In this document: piece by piece, positions 7,546 to 16,442 of the stretch | How positions within the stretch are numbered: the first letter of the stretch is position 1 | Layout: each line of letters begins with the position of its first letter | The notes under the pieces: model-generated | What the model was told of the DNA's origin: nothing | Databases searched by the model: none | Seen by the model: the letters and a program-made list of their open reading frames with translations, nothing else | Translations under genes and position numbers: made by a program | NCBI GenBank assembly: GCA_023150935.1 | Contig: JAKLJW010000038.1 | Location: 1-48,754 of the forward strand | Length of the DNA: 48,754 bases | Reading direction: 5' to 3' | Origin: Candidatus Binatia bacterium | GTDB lineage: Bacteria > Desulfobacterota > Binatia > HRBIN30

Positions 7546-9849
7546 ATGCGCGGTTTCATTCTAACGCCGACTTACCGGGTCGTGCGGGGCGTTCCGGAGG
7601 TAAGGCTGTACGGTGTCCTCGAGTCCGGCGAGCCCTGCCTCGTCGTCGACGATCGCACCCGGCCGTATTTCTTTGTCCCTGCCCGCGACGGTAGTCGGCT
7701 CGCCGGTGTGGCGCCGCTGGCCCACGTCGAACCGAGCGAGCTGCTAACCCTTGACGGCCGGCCGGTGGTCAAGGTCACCGTCGAGTTGCCCGGCGACATC
7801 CCGCCGCTCAGGCGGAAACTGGAAGACGCGGGCATCGCGTGCCTCGAGGCGGATGTCCGGTTCGCCTATCGCTACCTGATCGACCGTGGCATCCGCGGGG
7901 CGTTTGCCGTCGAGGGGCACGGCGAGGTTCACGGTCGCATCGGGCGGGTCTTCCTCAATCCCGCGCTGCAGCCTGCGACCTGGGCGCCGCGGCTGCGCGT
8001 GCTGTCGATCGACGTGGAGACCAACGCCACGGCGGACGAGGTCCGGTCGATTGCGCTGCACATGGCCGATTTCGAGCGGGTCATCCTCGTGCATCACGAT
8101 ATCTTCCAGCATGCGGAGCCGGTGCCGTCGGAGAAGGCCGCCGTGCGCCGGTTTCTCGAGTACCTGCGCGTACTCGATCCCGACGTCATCACCGGGTGGA
8201 ACGTCGTCGACTTCGATCTCGCGGTCCTCGCCCGTGCGGCCCGCCGCCACGGTGTGACCTTCGCCATCGGGCGGACCGAGGATGCGCTGGATTTGCGCAA
8301 GGACCAGTCGTTCGGCCGCGAGTCGCGCGCCGTGGTGATGGGCCGCCAGGCGCTCGACGGGCTGGCCTTGATGCGCGGTGCGTTCATCAAGCTCGACGAT
8401 TACAAGCTCGAAACCGCGGCGCAGACCTTCCTCGGTCGCGGCAAACTGTTCGCCGGCGACGAGCGCTTCGCAGCCATCGACGACGCCTACCTGCACGCGC
8501 CGCAGAAGCTGGTCGATTACAACCTGCAGGACGCGCGTCTGGTCAACGAGATTCTCGACGCCACCGGCTTGATCGACCTCGCCGTCGAGCGCAGTCTGCT
8601 CACCGGCATGCAGCTCGATCGGGTGAGCGCGGCAATCGCTTCGGTCGACTCGCTCTACTTGCACGCGCTACGCCAGCGCGGCGCGGTGGCGCCCTCGGTA
8701 AACCCGCACGAGGCGGCGGCCCATATCGCCGGCGGCTACGTCATGGACTCGGTGCCGGGTCTGTACCGCAACGTGCTGGTGTTCGATTTCAAGAGCCTGT
8801 ATCCGAGCATCATCCGCACCTTCAACCTCGACCCTCTGACTCTCGTGCGCGGGGCCGCGCCTCCGACCGCCGTCCGGGCGCCCAACGGCGCCGCGTTCCG
8901 GCAGGACCTCCCCGGCGTCCTGCCCGAACTGCTGGCGACGCTCGCCGCCGAACGCGAAGCGGCCAAGCGCGCCGGCCAGACAGTAAAGTCGAATGCCATC
9001 AAGATCCTGATGAATTCCTTTTACGGCGTTCTCGGCGCGGGCGCCTCGCGGCTTTTTTCGCCCGAGGTTGCCAACGCGGTGACCCACTTCGGTCAGGATC
9101 TGATTCGCCGTGCCGCCGCCGAGGCGCGCGCCAGGGATCACGCCGTGCTCTACGGCGATACAGACTCGCTGTTCGTTCTCTCCGCCGAGGCGGACCCGGC
9201 GGCGGCGCTCGTTCTGGGGCAGAGGCTATGCGCGGAGATTGGCGCGGCGGTTGCCGGACACATCGAAAGAACTTACGGCTGCAAGAGTCATCTCGAGCTC
9301 GAGTTCGAGAAGCTCTACACGCGCTTCTTTCTGCCCGAACTCCGCGGGGGCAAGGGGGGTAGCAAGAAGCGGTACGCAGGTCTGGTCGCGGCCGGCGGCG
9401 ACGAGACCATCGAGTTCGTCGGTCTGGAAGCGGTGCGTCGCGACTGGAGCGCGGTCAGCAAGCGTTTCCAGCGCGGTCTTCTCGACCGGGTCTTCCACGA
9501 CGTTGCCGTGGACGACTACGTTCGCGAATTCGTCGCCGATCTGCAGGCGGGTCGGTTCGACGACGAACTGGTCTACAAGAAGGCGATCCGCAAGGAGCTC
9601 GCGGCATACACCCGAACCACCCCGCCGCACGTCAAGGCGGCGCGCAAACAGGGAACCTTGCCCGGCCGTATCGTCGCGTACGTGATGACGACGAACGGAC
9701 CGGAACCGGTAGGAGCGCTGACCGCCGTGCCCGACTATGCGCACTACATCGATCATCAGCTCGCCCCGGTAGCCGACGCGATTCTGCGTTTTCTCGGCAC
9801 CGACTTCGCCACGGTGACGCGAAGGAAGAGGCAGTTGGAGTTGTTTTGA
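7546..9849 (+). CDS. polB: Family B DNA polymerase (Pol II-like)
   Basis: A 767-residue polymerase, close to the 783 of E. coli Pol II. Proofreading exonuclease motifs are intact: SIDVET (Exo I), ITGWNVVDFD (Exo II) and YNLQDARLV (Exo III). Polymerase motifs are also intact: VFDFKSLYPSII (motif A), KSNAIKILMNSFYG (motif B) and YGDTDSLFV (motif C), plus KKRYAG. Pol II acts in replication restart and lesion bypass. ATG at 7546 is preferred because GGAG at 7534-7537 is correctly spaced and the longer frame upstream is only the nuclease gene read out of frame. Codirectional with the OLD nuclease. Confidence 0.94.
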   Translation: MRGFILTPTYRVVRGVPEVRLYGVLESGEPCLVVDDRTRPYFFVPARDGSRLAGVAPLAHVEPSELLTLDGRPVVKVTVELPGDIPPLRRKLEDAGIACLEADVRFAYRYLIDRGIRGAFAVEGHGEVHGRIGRVFLNPALQPATWAPRLRVLSIDVETNATADEVRSIALHMADFERVILVHHDIFQHAEPVPSEKAAVRRFLEYLRVLDPDVITGWNVVDFDLAVLARAARRHGVTFAIGRTEDALDLRKDQSFGRESRAVVMGRQALDGLALMRGAFIKLDDYKLETAAQTFLGRGKLFAGDERFAAIDDAYLHAPQKLVDYNLQDARLVNEILDATGLIDLAVERSLLTGMQLDRVSAAIASVDSLYLHALRQRGAVAPSVNPHEAAAHIAGGYVMDSVPGLYRNVLVFDFKSLYPSIIRTFNLDPLTLVRGAAPPTAVRAPNGAAFRQDLPGVLPELLATLAAEREAAKRAGQTVKSNAIKILMNSFYGVLGAGASRLFSPEVANAVTHFGQDLIRRAAAEARARDHAVLYGDTDSLFVLSAEADPAAALVLGQRLCAEIGAAVAGHIERTYGCKSHLELEFEKLYTRFFLPELRGGKGGSKKRYAGLVAAGGDETIEFVGLEAVRRDWSAVSKRFQRGLLDRVFHDVAVDDYVREFVADLQAGRFDDELVYKKAIRKELAAYTRTTPPHVKAARKQGTLPGRIVAYVMTTNGPEPVGALTAVPDYAHYIDHQLAPVADAILRFLGTDFATVTRRKRQLELF

Positions 9850-10120
9850 GGCCGAGCCCGGCGCAGCCCGCGCGCGTTCGGACTCGCCGCGCCGTCCACC
9901 CGACGTCCGTCATGAAGAGAAGAGAGCGCGCGCGGAGCGCACGCTCCACCATGGTGCCGGCTGCCGATTTGGTCTGCCCCCCCCATAGCGAGTTCCTGAG
10001 TACCATGGCGGCGAGAACAATATCAATGAAAGATCGCTCGACCGAAGGATGCGCTTGCCGGCCCGGACCCCCTTCACTGGCCGCGTCGGGGCTAACCCTG
10101 ATGTGACAATAGACCCGGGG

Positions 10121-10290
10121 TCCGCAGATGGCGCAGATGAACGCAGATGCCTGCAAACAGCCGCCGGGAGTGACGCCGCCCTCGAAGCTCAGGAGCCGAT
10201 CCGAAGCTCATTGGCAATGGGTTCGAAGACGAGTTCCGCACGCGGGCGATTCCAGCGCCTGATCTGCGAAATCTGCGCCATCTGCGGATT
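10121..10290. repeat. MITE-like element with about 30-base inverted ends
   Basis: The left arm at 10121-10150 begins TCCGCAGATGGCGCAGAT and continues to ACGCAGATG. The reverse complement of the right arm (10261-10290) has the same 18 bases followed by TTCGCAGATC, so the arms match except for two or three positions. The 110-base interior has no convincing coding frame. It lies in the 478-base gap (9850-10327) between two convergent genes; I see nothing else in that gap. The short GCAGAT sub-repeats inside each arm suggest a small non-autonomous mobile or REP-type element. Confidence 0.6.
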
Positions 10291-10327
10291 TACTTTGTCA
10301 TATCAAGGCTAACTGCCTGTCCCCTGC

Positions 10328-12334
10328 TCACCGCAGCGCGGACGCTTCGCGCTCCAGGAAGCGCTGCACGACGTCCGGGGCGATGCCGAGCAGGCGTGCC
10401 ACCATGGCGCTGGCGGTGAGGGCGTAGAGGCTGCTGTCGCCGACGATCTCGCGCCCCAGTCGGTAGTCCTGTCCCTCGACCGCAAGCCAGCGCTCCCCGC
10501 CGCGCTCGCGGAGAGCCGCGGTCGAGAAGCGATGCGCCGCGCCCGACGGGTCCATGGCCTGAAGCGCCGGATCGTCGCCGCACAATACGACGCTTCCACC
10601 TCTCTGCCGGGTCGCCTCGACGAGCGTTGCCATCTCGTTGCGCAGGACCGTCAAGCCGTCCTGGTCATCGGAGTAACTCGGCGACAGCGGGGTGATCACG
10701 GCGACGTCGGGCTGGACGATGCGCAGCAGGCGCCGCATGTCGCCTGGTTGCCGAACCCCCAGCTCGACCACCAGAACGTCGACCGGCGACGGGAACAGAG
10801 CGTGCCACACGGCGCGGGCGAGCCCGGTCGCTAAGGACAACGCGCTGCGCGTGTCGGGGGTTATGTCGAGGACGCCCAAGGCAACGCCGACCTCGGTGTT
10901 GTACGAGAGGGGGTTGCTGCGCACCCGCAACGGGACGGCGAGCAGCTCCGTGAGCAGGCGTTTGAGCACGGTGCGCCCCCTCCCGCCGGCGATGGCGACG
11001 ATCCGCGGCTTGCCCCGGGCAATCGATAGCCGCGCCAGTCCGTGCAGGGTCTCGACGGCGACCTGACGCAGCGGGTGCGGTGCGGCCGGAGCGGGAGGCG
11101 GTGGCGGCGGGACGGCTGCGTACGCGCGCGGTACGCGGCCGGCGAAGTAGTCGGTCAGCCGGTCGAAAGCACGGTCGATGTCGTCGATCTCGCGCGCATA
11201 ACAGAAACGGAGATGGGCCTCGCCGCTGGGGCCGAAAGCCACACCGGGCACGACCGCAACCCGGACGCGCTCGAGAATGTCGGCGGCCAGCGCTCTGGAG
11301 TCGCGCGCCATGGTTACGGTGTCCTTCACCCTCGGAAACGCGAAGTAAGACGCGTTCGGCTTCTGGTAGTCGAACACCCTCGGCAGGGCATCGAGCCGTT
11401 CTATGATGCGAGCGCGGCGCCGGCGGAACTCCTCGCGGAACTGCGCGATGAACGGCTCGCCGAGTTCGAGGGCGGCAATGGCCGCGTATTGCGATACGAC
11501 CGGGGCACAGGTTACCAGCGTGTCGTGCACCTTTAGAATCGCGTCGGCCAGCGGGCGCGCCGTGTGCAGGAAACCCACCCGCCAGCCGGTCATGCCGTAC
11601 GCCTTGGAGAACGAGCAGATGCGGACCACCCGGTCGCGATGCGCGGGCAGCTTCGCCGGACACCCCGGCGGCTCGTTGGTGTAAATGAAATCCTTGTACA
11701 CCTCGTCGGTAATGACCAGCAGGCCGTGGCGGGCGGCCAGAGCCATCATGCGCTCGGTCGCGGCCGTGGAGTAGATCGTTCCGGTCGGGTTGTTGGGATT
11801 ACAGAGGAGGATCGCGCGGGTGTTGCGGGTGATCGTATCGGCGATGGCATCGGGGTCGAGGTCGAAGTTGGCGTCCTCGTCCAGCGCCACGAAGCGGGGC
11901 CGGCCGCCGGCCAGTTGAATGGCCGGGATGTACGACGCATAGGTCGGCGACGCGAGGATGACCTCGTCGCCCGGCTCCACAAATGCCAGCAGGGTTGCGG
12001 TTACCGCCTCGATGGCGCCGCACGTGACCACGATCTCGCCATCGGGATCGTACTGCATGCCGTCGTGGCGCAGGGCCTCGCCGATCAGTTCGCGCAGTTG
12101 CGGCAATCCCGGCGTCAGCGAGTACTTCGCGCAGGCGCCCTCGGCGATCTTGTCGGCCGCGTAGCGTTTTATGGGCTCCGGGGTGTCGAAGCTCGGAATG
12201 CCCTGCGCGAGCGATACGACGTCGGCGAGTCGGCTCGCCTGCAGCTCGACGGCCTTGATGGGCGACAGCTCGAGGTCATCGACCGCGGCGCCGGGTGGAC
12301 CGCCGAACAGGGCGAGGCTGCCGCGGCGCTTCAC
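10328..12334 (-). CDS. Class I/II aminotransferase fused to a degenerate MurF-like domain
   Basis: Residues 1-395 form a complete fold-type I PLP aminotransferase: SLAQGIPSFDTPEPI, CNPNNPTGT, DEVYKDF and the PLP lysine in SFSKAYGMTGWRVGF (about K244). A proline-rich linker (about 405-420, eight prolines in a row) leads to residues 440-668. That part resembles the ATP-binding core of MurF-type Mur ligases: VAIAGGRGRTVLKRLL in place of GxxGKT, SYNTEVGVAL, VVELGVRQPGDM, PDVAVITPL and LCGDDP. The P-loop lysine is an arginine (R454), so the domain may bind a nucleotide weakly or not at all. GTG start overlaps the histidine phosphatase stop as GTGA. The function of the fusion is unknown. Confidence 0.85.
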   Translation of the reverse strand: MKRRGSLALFGGPPGAAVDDLELSPIKAVELQASRLADVVSLAQGIPSFDTPEPIKRYAADKIAEGACAKYSLTPGLPQLRELIGEALRHDGMQYDPDGEIVVTCGAIEAVTATLLAFVEPGDEVILASPTYASYIPAIQLAGGRPRFVALDEDANFDLDPDAIADTITRNTRAILLCNPNNPTGTIYSTAATERMMALAARHGLLVITDEVYKDFIYTNEPPGCPAKLPAHRDRVVRICSFSKAYGMTGWRVGFLHTARPLADAILKVHDTLVTCAPVVSQYAAIAALELGEPFIAQFREEFRRRRARIIERLDALPRVFDYQKPNASYFAFPRVKDTVTMARDSRALAADILERVRVAVVPGVAFGPSGEAHLRFCYAREIDDIDRAFDRLTDYFAGRVPRAYAAVPPPPPPAPAAPHPLRQVAVETLHGLARLSIARGKPRIVAIAGGRGRTVLKRLLTELLAVPLRVRSNPLSYNTEVGVALGVLDITPDTRSALSLATGLARAVWHALFPSPVDVLVVELGVRQPGDMRRLLRIVQPDVAVITPLSPSYSDDQDGLTVLRNEMATLVEATRQRGGSVVLCGDDPALQAMDPSGAAHRFSTAALRERGGERWLAVEGQDYRLGREIVGDSSLYALTASAMVARLLGIAPDVVQRFLEREASALR

Positions 12335-12951
12335 AACGGTTCGCCCAGGTGCCGGACGTCGTTCAAGACGTCGGCGACCCAGCCTCTCCCGTTAGCCGTG
12401 CCGAGAATGTGAATCGATGCAAGGTCGATCGTCAGGGTCGCGCGCTCGGCCGGAGCGAGATGCAGCAGCTCGCCGAGAATCGTTCCGATGACACCCTTGT
12501 GCGCGATCACGATTACGCGGACCGGCAGTTGCGGGACGATCCGGCGCCACGTCGCGGCAACGCGCCCGCGGAATGCCGCCACGGCGTCGCCGTTCGGATA
12601 AGTAAACGCCGCACCCGCGGCCTGCCATGCCGCGTAGCGCTCGGGGTCGCGGCGGGCGATCTCGTCGCGGGTCAGGCCTTCCCAGTCGCCGAAATCGATC
12701 TCGTTGAAACCGGGCAACGCTCGCGCCGGTACTGCCGGTGCGACGATGGCCGCCGCCGCTATCGTACGCTGCAGAGCGCTGGTAATCGCCAGGTCGAAGC
12801 TCTCTTCCGCAAGAGCCCCGCGCACCCGATTCATCTGGGCGACGCCGACTTCGTTCAAGGCCACGTCGGTAACGCCGTGATACCGGGTACTGGACTCGCC
12901 GACGGTTTCGCCGTGGCGGACGAGTACGAGGCGGCGCAGGGCGGTCTCCAT
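12331..12951 (-). CDS. Histidine phosphatase family protein (phosphoglycerate mutase-like)
   Basis: A 206-residue protein with the phosphohistidine motif RHGET near residue 13 and the second catalytic His in VIVIAHKGVIGTIL near residue 152. These define the histidine phosphatase superfamily, which includes alpha-ribazole phosphatase, cofactor-dependent mutases and broad phosphatases. The FNEIDFGDWEGLTRDEI stretch is typical of the GpmB/CobC-like branch. ATG at 12951 has CGGAG six to seven bases ahead. It is the first gene of a two-gene operon, coupled by a GTGA overlap to the aminotransferase-MurF-like fusion, so a common biosynthetic substrate is possible. Confidence 0.87.
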   Translation of the reverse strand: METALRRLVLVRHGETVGESSTRYHGVTDVALNEVGVAQMNRVRGALAEESFDLAITSALQRTIAAAAIVAPAVPARALPGFNEIDFGDWEGLTRDEIARRDPERYAAWQAAGAAFTYPNGDAVAAFRGRVAATWRRIVPQLPVRVIVIAHKGVIGTILGELLHLAPAERATLTIDLASIHILGTANGRGWVADVLNDVRHLGEPL

Positions 12952-13640
12952 GTGGGCTCCGGTCGGAGCCAGAGGTACGCGCGCAGAGCGGCGCGGTCAA
13001 TGGGGCGGCGGAGGGCGGGCAGCGGGTGGAGCGCAGGGGCGCCGATTCACGTCGACACGGGGCACCCCTGCGCGGGCGAAGGTGGGGACGAAGCTGACGG
13101 CCGGGATGCGCGTAATAGCGCGGGCGACAGCGACTCGTTGCTCCTGAGTGCAGTCCGTGGGGCGGACTCCGAGGCCGGTGTGGCCTCTGCATCGCTGTCG
13201 CGGTTGGCGAGGGCGCAAGCGGACGACATCCGCTCGCCGGGCTTCGTCCTCAACTGCTTTCGCGGGACGTCGACGGACGGCGGTTCGAACCGCCGGGCGG
13301 CGAGGCGATCGGGCACGCGCCTGCCCCGGTCCGATCCGGGTTGCGGCCTGCTCGGCTTGCCGTCGGTCTGACTCGAACCGTCCATCCGGCGTCCCTCGGA
13401 ATCCGTATGCTACGAATCGTTCGCGGCCGCTGTGACCAGCAGCACGAACCGGGCCAGTAGACGGACGTCAACCGCCGGCTACCCCGTGTCGTGTCGCCGG
13501 GGCAGGGCGGCTTCGCGCCGGTGCGAAGCCTTCTTGTCTACCGGAACGGGGGCGCCGCGCCGCGCCGATCGGCGTGGCGACGCGCCGCGGCGACTTCACC
13601 GCCGTGTCATGGTCAAATGCACCGGGTTCGTGCCCGGCAT
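12952..13640. other. Gene-free stretch with one perfect palindrome
   Basis: No reading frame here resembles a protein on either strand. The one structural signal is an 18-base perfect palindrome CGGCGGTTCGAACCGCCG at 13278-13295. It looks like a T-arm at first sight, but no tRNA can be folded around it. It could be a protein-binding site. The stretch must hold the promoter of the histidine phosphatase operon (near 12952-13050) and the terminator of the regulator operon that ends at 13641; I could not pin either down. Confidence 0.4.
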
Positions 13641-15071
13641 TCAGGCGGGTAGGGCGTGGTGGCTGGGGCCGATCTCGAACTCCTCGAGCTTGCGGTAGAG
13701 CGACGACAGAGACACGCCAAGGCGTTTGGCGGCGGCCTTCTTGTCCTGGTCGACTCTGGCGAGCACCGCCTGGATATGCGCCTTTTCGTAGGCCCGCAAC
13801 GCGTCGCGCAGGTTATCGCTGGCCGGGGCGGCGGGCACGCCGGCATCCTGTTGCAGGGCGCGCGGGAGATCCTTGAGCGTGATCCACTCGCCCTCGCCGA
13901 GGATCATGGCGTGCTCGACGATGTTGTCGAGTTCGCGGACATTGCCCTTCCAGGGCAGCGACATCAGCAGCTTGAGCGTCGCACTGTCGGTACTCTTGAA
14001 GGCCTTCTTCAGTTCGCGATTGTGCATCGCGATGAAGTGCTCGACGAGGGCCGGAATATCCTCGCGCCGCTCGCGCAGGGGCGGGATTTCGATGTTAACG
14101 ACATTGAGCCTGTAGAAGAGGTCGTCGCGGAACCGGCCCTGCTCGACTGCCTGCCCGAGGTCCCGATTAGTTGACGCGATAATCCGGACTTCGATTCGCA
14201 GCGGCTGGCCGGCGCCCAGGGGTTGGATCTCCTTGCCCTCGATGGCTCGCAGCAGTTTGACCTGGAGATTGAAGGGCATATCGGCAATCTCGTCGAGGAA
14301 GATCGTGCCGCCCTTGGCGCGCTGGAAGAGACCCTCCTGATTGCTGACCGCCCCGGTAAACGCGCCGCGGACGTGGCCGAACAACTGACTTTCGAGGAGG
14401 TTTTCGGGGATCGCGCCGCAGTTGACGGGCAGGAAGATGCGATCGCGATAATCGCTGAAGTGATGCACCGCGCGCGCGACGACTTCCTTGCCGACGCCGC
14501 TCTCGCCGGTGATCAGCACGGTGCTCGGGGTCGGACCGACGCGGCGTACCAGGTTCATGACCTCGCGCATCGCCGTCGAACGTCCGACGAGGCTGTCGAA
14601 GTCCCACTGGCACTCGACCTGGTGACGCAGCTCCTCGTTCTCCCAGGCGATTTGCTGGGTGTGCAGATGCTGCTCGATCTTCGAGAGCATCTCGGTAACG
14701 TGGAACGGCTTGAGGACGTAGTCCCTGGCGCCACGGCGCAGGGCTTCGACCGCCGTTTCGACCGTGGCGTGGGCGGTCATGAGGATGACCGGTACGTGCG
14801 GCGCCACCTCGCGCGCATGTCTCAGCACGTCGAGGCCGTCGATACCGGGCATGCGAATGTCCGTGATGATCAGCTCGAACGGCTGCTTGTCGAGCAGAAC
14901 GATGGCCTCCTCGCCGTTCATGGCGCCGGTGACCTCGTATCCCTCGTCACGGAGGTTCTCGAGGAGGCCGTTGAGATGCACGCCCTCGTCATCGACGACG
15001 AGTATGCTGCCGCGCGCATGCGGCTGGCTGCGGACACCCGGCGGGGAGCCGGCGCCGGATGCGATGCTCAT
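13641..15071 (-). CDS. NtrC-family sigma-54-dependent response regulator
   Basis: A 476-residue regulator with three domains. The receiver (about 22-135) has VVDDE, the phosphoacceptor Asp in [12 protein letters not shown] and DYVLKPF. The AAA+ domain (about 160-390) has Walker A GESGVGKE, the sigma-54 contact loop GAFTGA, and Walker [13 protein letters not shown] with the R-finger region. The C-terminal Fis-type helix-turn-helix is [20 protein letters not shown]. Phosphorylation by a sensor kinase should drive ATP-dependent open-complex formation at sigma-54 promoters. No kinase gene is in the neighbourhood. It starts four bases after the CBS-domain gene, in the same operon. Confidence 0.95.
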   Translation of the reverse strand: MSIASGAGSPPGVRSQPHARGSILVVDDEGVHLNGLLENLRDEGYEVTGAMNGEEAIVLLDKQPFELIITDIRMPGIDGLDVLRHAREVAPHVPVILMTAHATVETAVEALRRGARDYVLKPFHVTEMLSKIEQHLHTQQIAWENEELRHQVECQWDFDSLVGRSTAMREVMNLVRRVGPTPSTVLITGESGVGKEVVARAVHHFSDYRDRIFLPVNCGAIPENLLESQLFGHVRGAFTGAVSNQEGLFQRAKGGTIFLDEIADMPFNLQVKLLRAIEGKEIQPLGAGQPLRIEVRIIASTNRDLGQAVEQGRFRDDLFYRLNVVNIEIPPLRERREDIPALVEHFIAMHNRELKKAFKSTDSATLKLLMSLPWKGNVRELDNIVEHAMILGEGEWITLKDLPRALQQDAGVPAAPASDNLRDALRAYEKAHIQAVLARVDQDKKAAAKRLGVSLSSLYRKLEEFEIGPSHHALPA

Positions 15072-15075
15072 GGGG

Positions 15076-15531
15076 TCACGTCGACTCCTCCGGTAACTCG
15101 GGGAGGCGGTTCTTGGCCTCCGAAATGTCGAGGAGCCTGGCCAGGTGGCGCAGGCAATCGCTTTCGCTCAGAAGGCCGATCAGGCGTCCCTGATCGACCA
15201 CCGGAAGGCAGCCGATACGCCGGTCGAGCATCAGTCGGACGGCTTCCGCGAGAGTGGCGCCGGGGCCGACCGTGACCACGGTGCCGGTCATGACATCGCG
15301 GACCGGAATCTTCGCCAGCCACTCGCGTTCGGCGCTGCGGTGCATCTTAAGAGACGAAGAAACCGCGGCGCGGAACAGATCCCGCTGCGAGAGGATGCCA
15401 ACCAGGCGTTCTCCGGATACCACCGGCATGTGCCGGATGCGGCCGAGCCGCATCACGTCGTCAGCCAGATCGAGGCTGTCGGCCGCTTCGAGGGTCGCAA
15501 CCTCGCGCTGCATTAAATCGGACACAAGCAT
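15076..15531 (-). CDS. Tandem CBS-domain protein
   Basis: A 151-residue protein made almost entirely of two CBS motifs. The first is LMQREVATLEAADSL through IRHMPVVSGERLVGILSQRD, the second VMTGTVVTVGPGATL through IGCLPVVDQGRLIGLLSESD. CBS pairs form a Bateman module that binds adenosyl ligands and acts as an energy or ligand sensor. GAGGAG about eight bases before the ATG at 15531 supports the start. It is cotranscribed with the NtrC-type regulator that follows after four bases, so it may modulate that pathway; that link is inferred. Confidence 0.92.
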   Translation of the reverse strand: MLVSDLMQREVATLEAADSLDLADDVMRLGRIRHMPVVSGERLVGILSQRDLFRAAVSSSLKMHRSAEREWLAKIPVRDVMTGTVVTVGPGATLAEAVRLMLDRRIGCLPVVDQGRLIGLLSESDCLRHLARLLDISEAKNRLPELPEEST

Positions 15532-15909
15532 GCGAGAATCTCCTCAGGCAAATTGCGTGCCCCCCGGTCCCGTTTTTTCAAACCGAGGTCCAAGTCTAGC
15601 CCGGGGGCACTCTGCATTCCTAGACCTCGCAAGGCTGGGAGAGCGGCACCCGCCCTATTCCCAGCCGTCGGAAAAGGCTGGGCGCAATGTATGCGGTCGG
15701 AGGCGCTTGGCGCCGCGGCATGGGCTCGGCGGGCGCATGTCGGATGCTATCGGGAGACAAGTTGCGGGGGCAGTAAAACTTCGTTGCTAGATCGTTGCCA
15801 GCGGGATATAAGCGAAATACAGCCTCTGATCCCAGTGGCGGTGGGGCGTGCATGGGTGGGGCGATTGAATCGGCGGTCTCTGGCTGTGACTTTCCAGAGG
15901 GTCGTGCAG
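15532..15909. other. Divergent intergenic region with mutually exclusive hairpins
   Basis: This 378-base gap separates the leftward CBS/NtrC operon from a rightward gene of unknown function. GGCTGGG occurs at 15633-15639 and again at 15676-15682, and a single CCCAGCC lies between them at 15660-15666. The middle segment can pair with either flank but not both, which is the geometry of an attenuator or switch. No riboswitch class consensus was recognised and no clear sigma-54 promoter was found. Promoters for both flanking units should lie here. Confidence 0.3.
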
Positions 15910-16368
15910 ATGAATCGCCAGCACAAACACCAAGCCGCCAGAAACGCCGTCTCCTTACGCCTCCGCCGCATGGGGTTCGAAGTCAAGGACGTACCCCGCA
16001 ACGGCAAGTTCGACCTCTTGGTCAACGGGTATATCCGGGTTGCCCTGAGAGTGGCCTTTCCGGGCCGCTACGCCCATACGGTCACGGTCAACGGGCGCCG
16101 TTACGCTTACGATTACAGGAGCTGGAATTTCAACTTCCACCGGCACGGCCACTGGGAACGCAAGTATTGCGATGTGTTCGTCTGCGTCGCCAAGCGGCGC
16201 CGTACCGAAGACGAGATCTTCGTGATTCCGGCAACGGCGGTCACCGGTCCGACCTTCAGCTTGCACGGGGCGGGTAAGCCCTATCGGGGCCGTTACGCGC
16301 AGTACCGCAATGCCTGGAGAGTTTTCTACGAGACGCCGCGCGAGACGGAGCCACGGAAAGTGGCTTAA
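15910..16368 (+). CDS. Hypothetical protein, possibly a degenerate PD-(D/E)XK-like fold
   Basis: The 152-residue product has an N-terminal helix (RQHKHQAARNAVSLRLRRMG), then FEVKDVP, KFDLLVNGYIRVALRVAF, and a later strand pair CDVFVCVA and EIFVIPATAV. That order, with an Asp on one strand (D35) followed by a second strand, recalls PD-(D/E)XK nuclease-like proteins. The expected E-x-K is replaced by A-L-R, so catalysis would be doubtful. The mid-region is rich in Arg, His, Trp and Tyr (YDYRSWNFNFHRHGHWERKY). ATG at 15910 has GAGGG a few bases before it. The fold suggestion is mine and weak; no function is assigned. Confidence 0.6.
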   Translation: MNRQHKHQAARNAVSLRLRRMGFEVKDVPRNGKFDLLVNGYIRVALRVAFPGRYAHTVTVNGRRYAYDYRSWNFNFHRHGHWERKYCDVFVCVAKRRRTEDEIFVIPATAVTGPTFSLHGAGKPYRGRYAQYRNAWRVFYETPRETEPRKVA

Positions 16369-16384
16369 GCGGCGGCCTTGTCGC

Positions 16385-16415
16385 GCCGGCCTGCGGTTCG
16401 GCCGCAGCCGCCGGC
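16385..16415. terminator. Hairpin between convergent genes (bidirectional terminator candidate)
   Basis: GCCGGC-CTGCGG (16385-16396), loop TTCGG, then CCGCAG-CC-GCCGGC (16402-16415) makes a 12-base-pair stem with a two-base bulge. It lies in the 74-base gap between the unknown gene ending at 16368 and the YajQ gene ending at 16443, so it could serve both. No T-run follows on either strand. Confidence 0.45.
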
Positions 16416-16442
16416 GGATAGGGCGGAGGCCGGGACGGCGGG

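Noticed and set aside
9846..10106. 86-codon frame after the polymerase
   Set aside because: It overlaps the polymerase stop and reads as Arg/Pro-rich noise, with no ribosome site.
13278..13300. tRNA T-arm (GGTTCGAACC)
   Set aside because: The stem cannot be paired in register with a seven-base loop, and no acceptor or anticodon arm folds around it.
12295..13371. 358-codon + strand frame spanning the histidine phosphatase and the gap after it
   Set aside because: Low-complexity Arg/Ser-rich translation without motifs; GC-rich DNA gives such frames by chance.
15633..15690. Cyclic di-GMP riboswitch
   Set aside because: The GGCTGGG pairing does not reproduce the conserved GEMM core or tetraloop-receptor; kept only as a possible switch.
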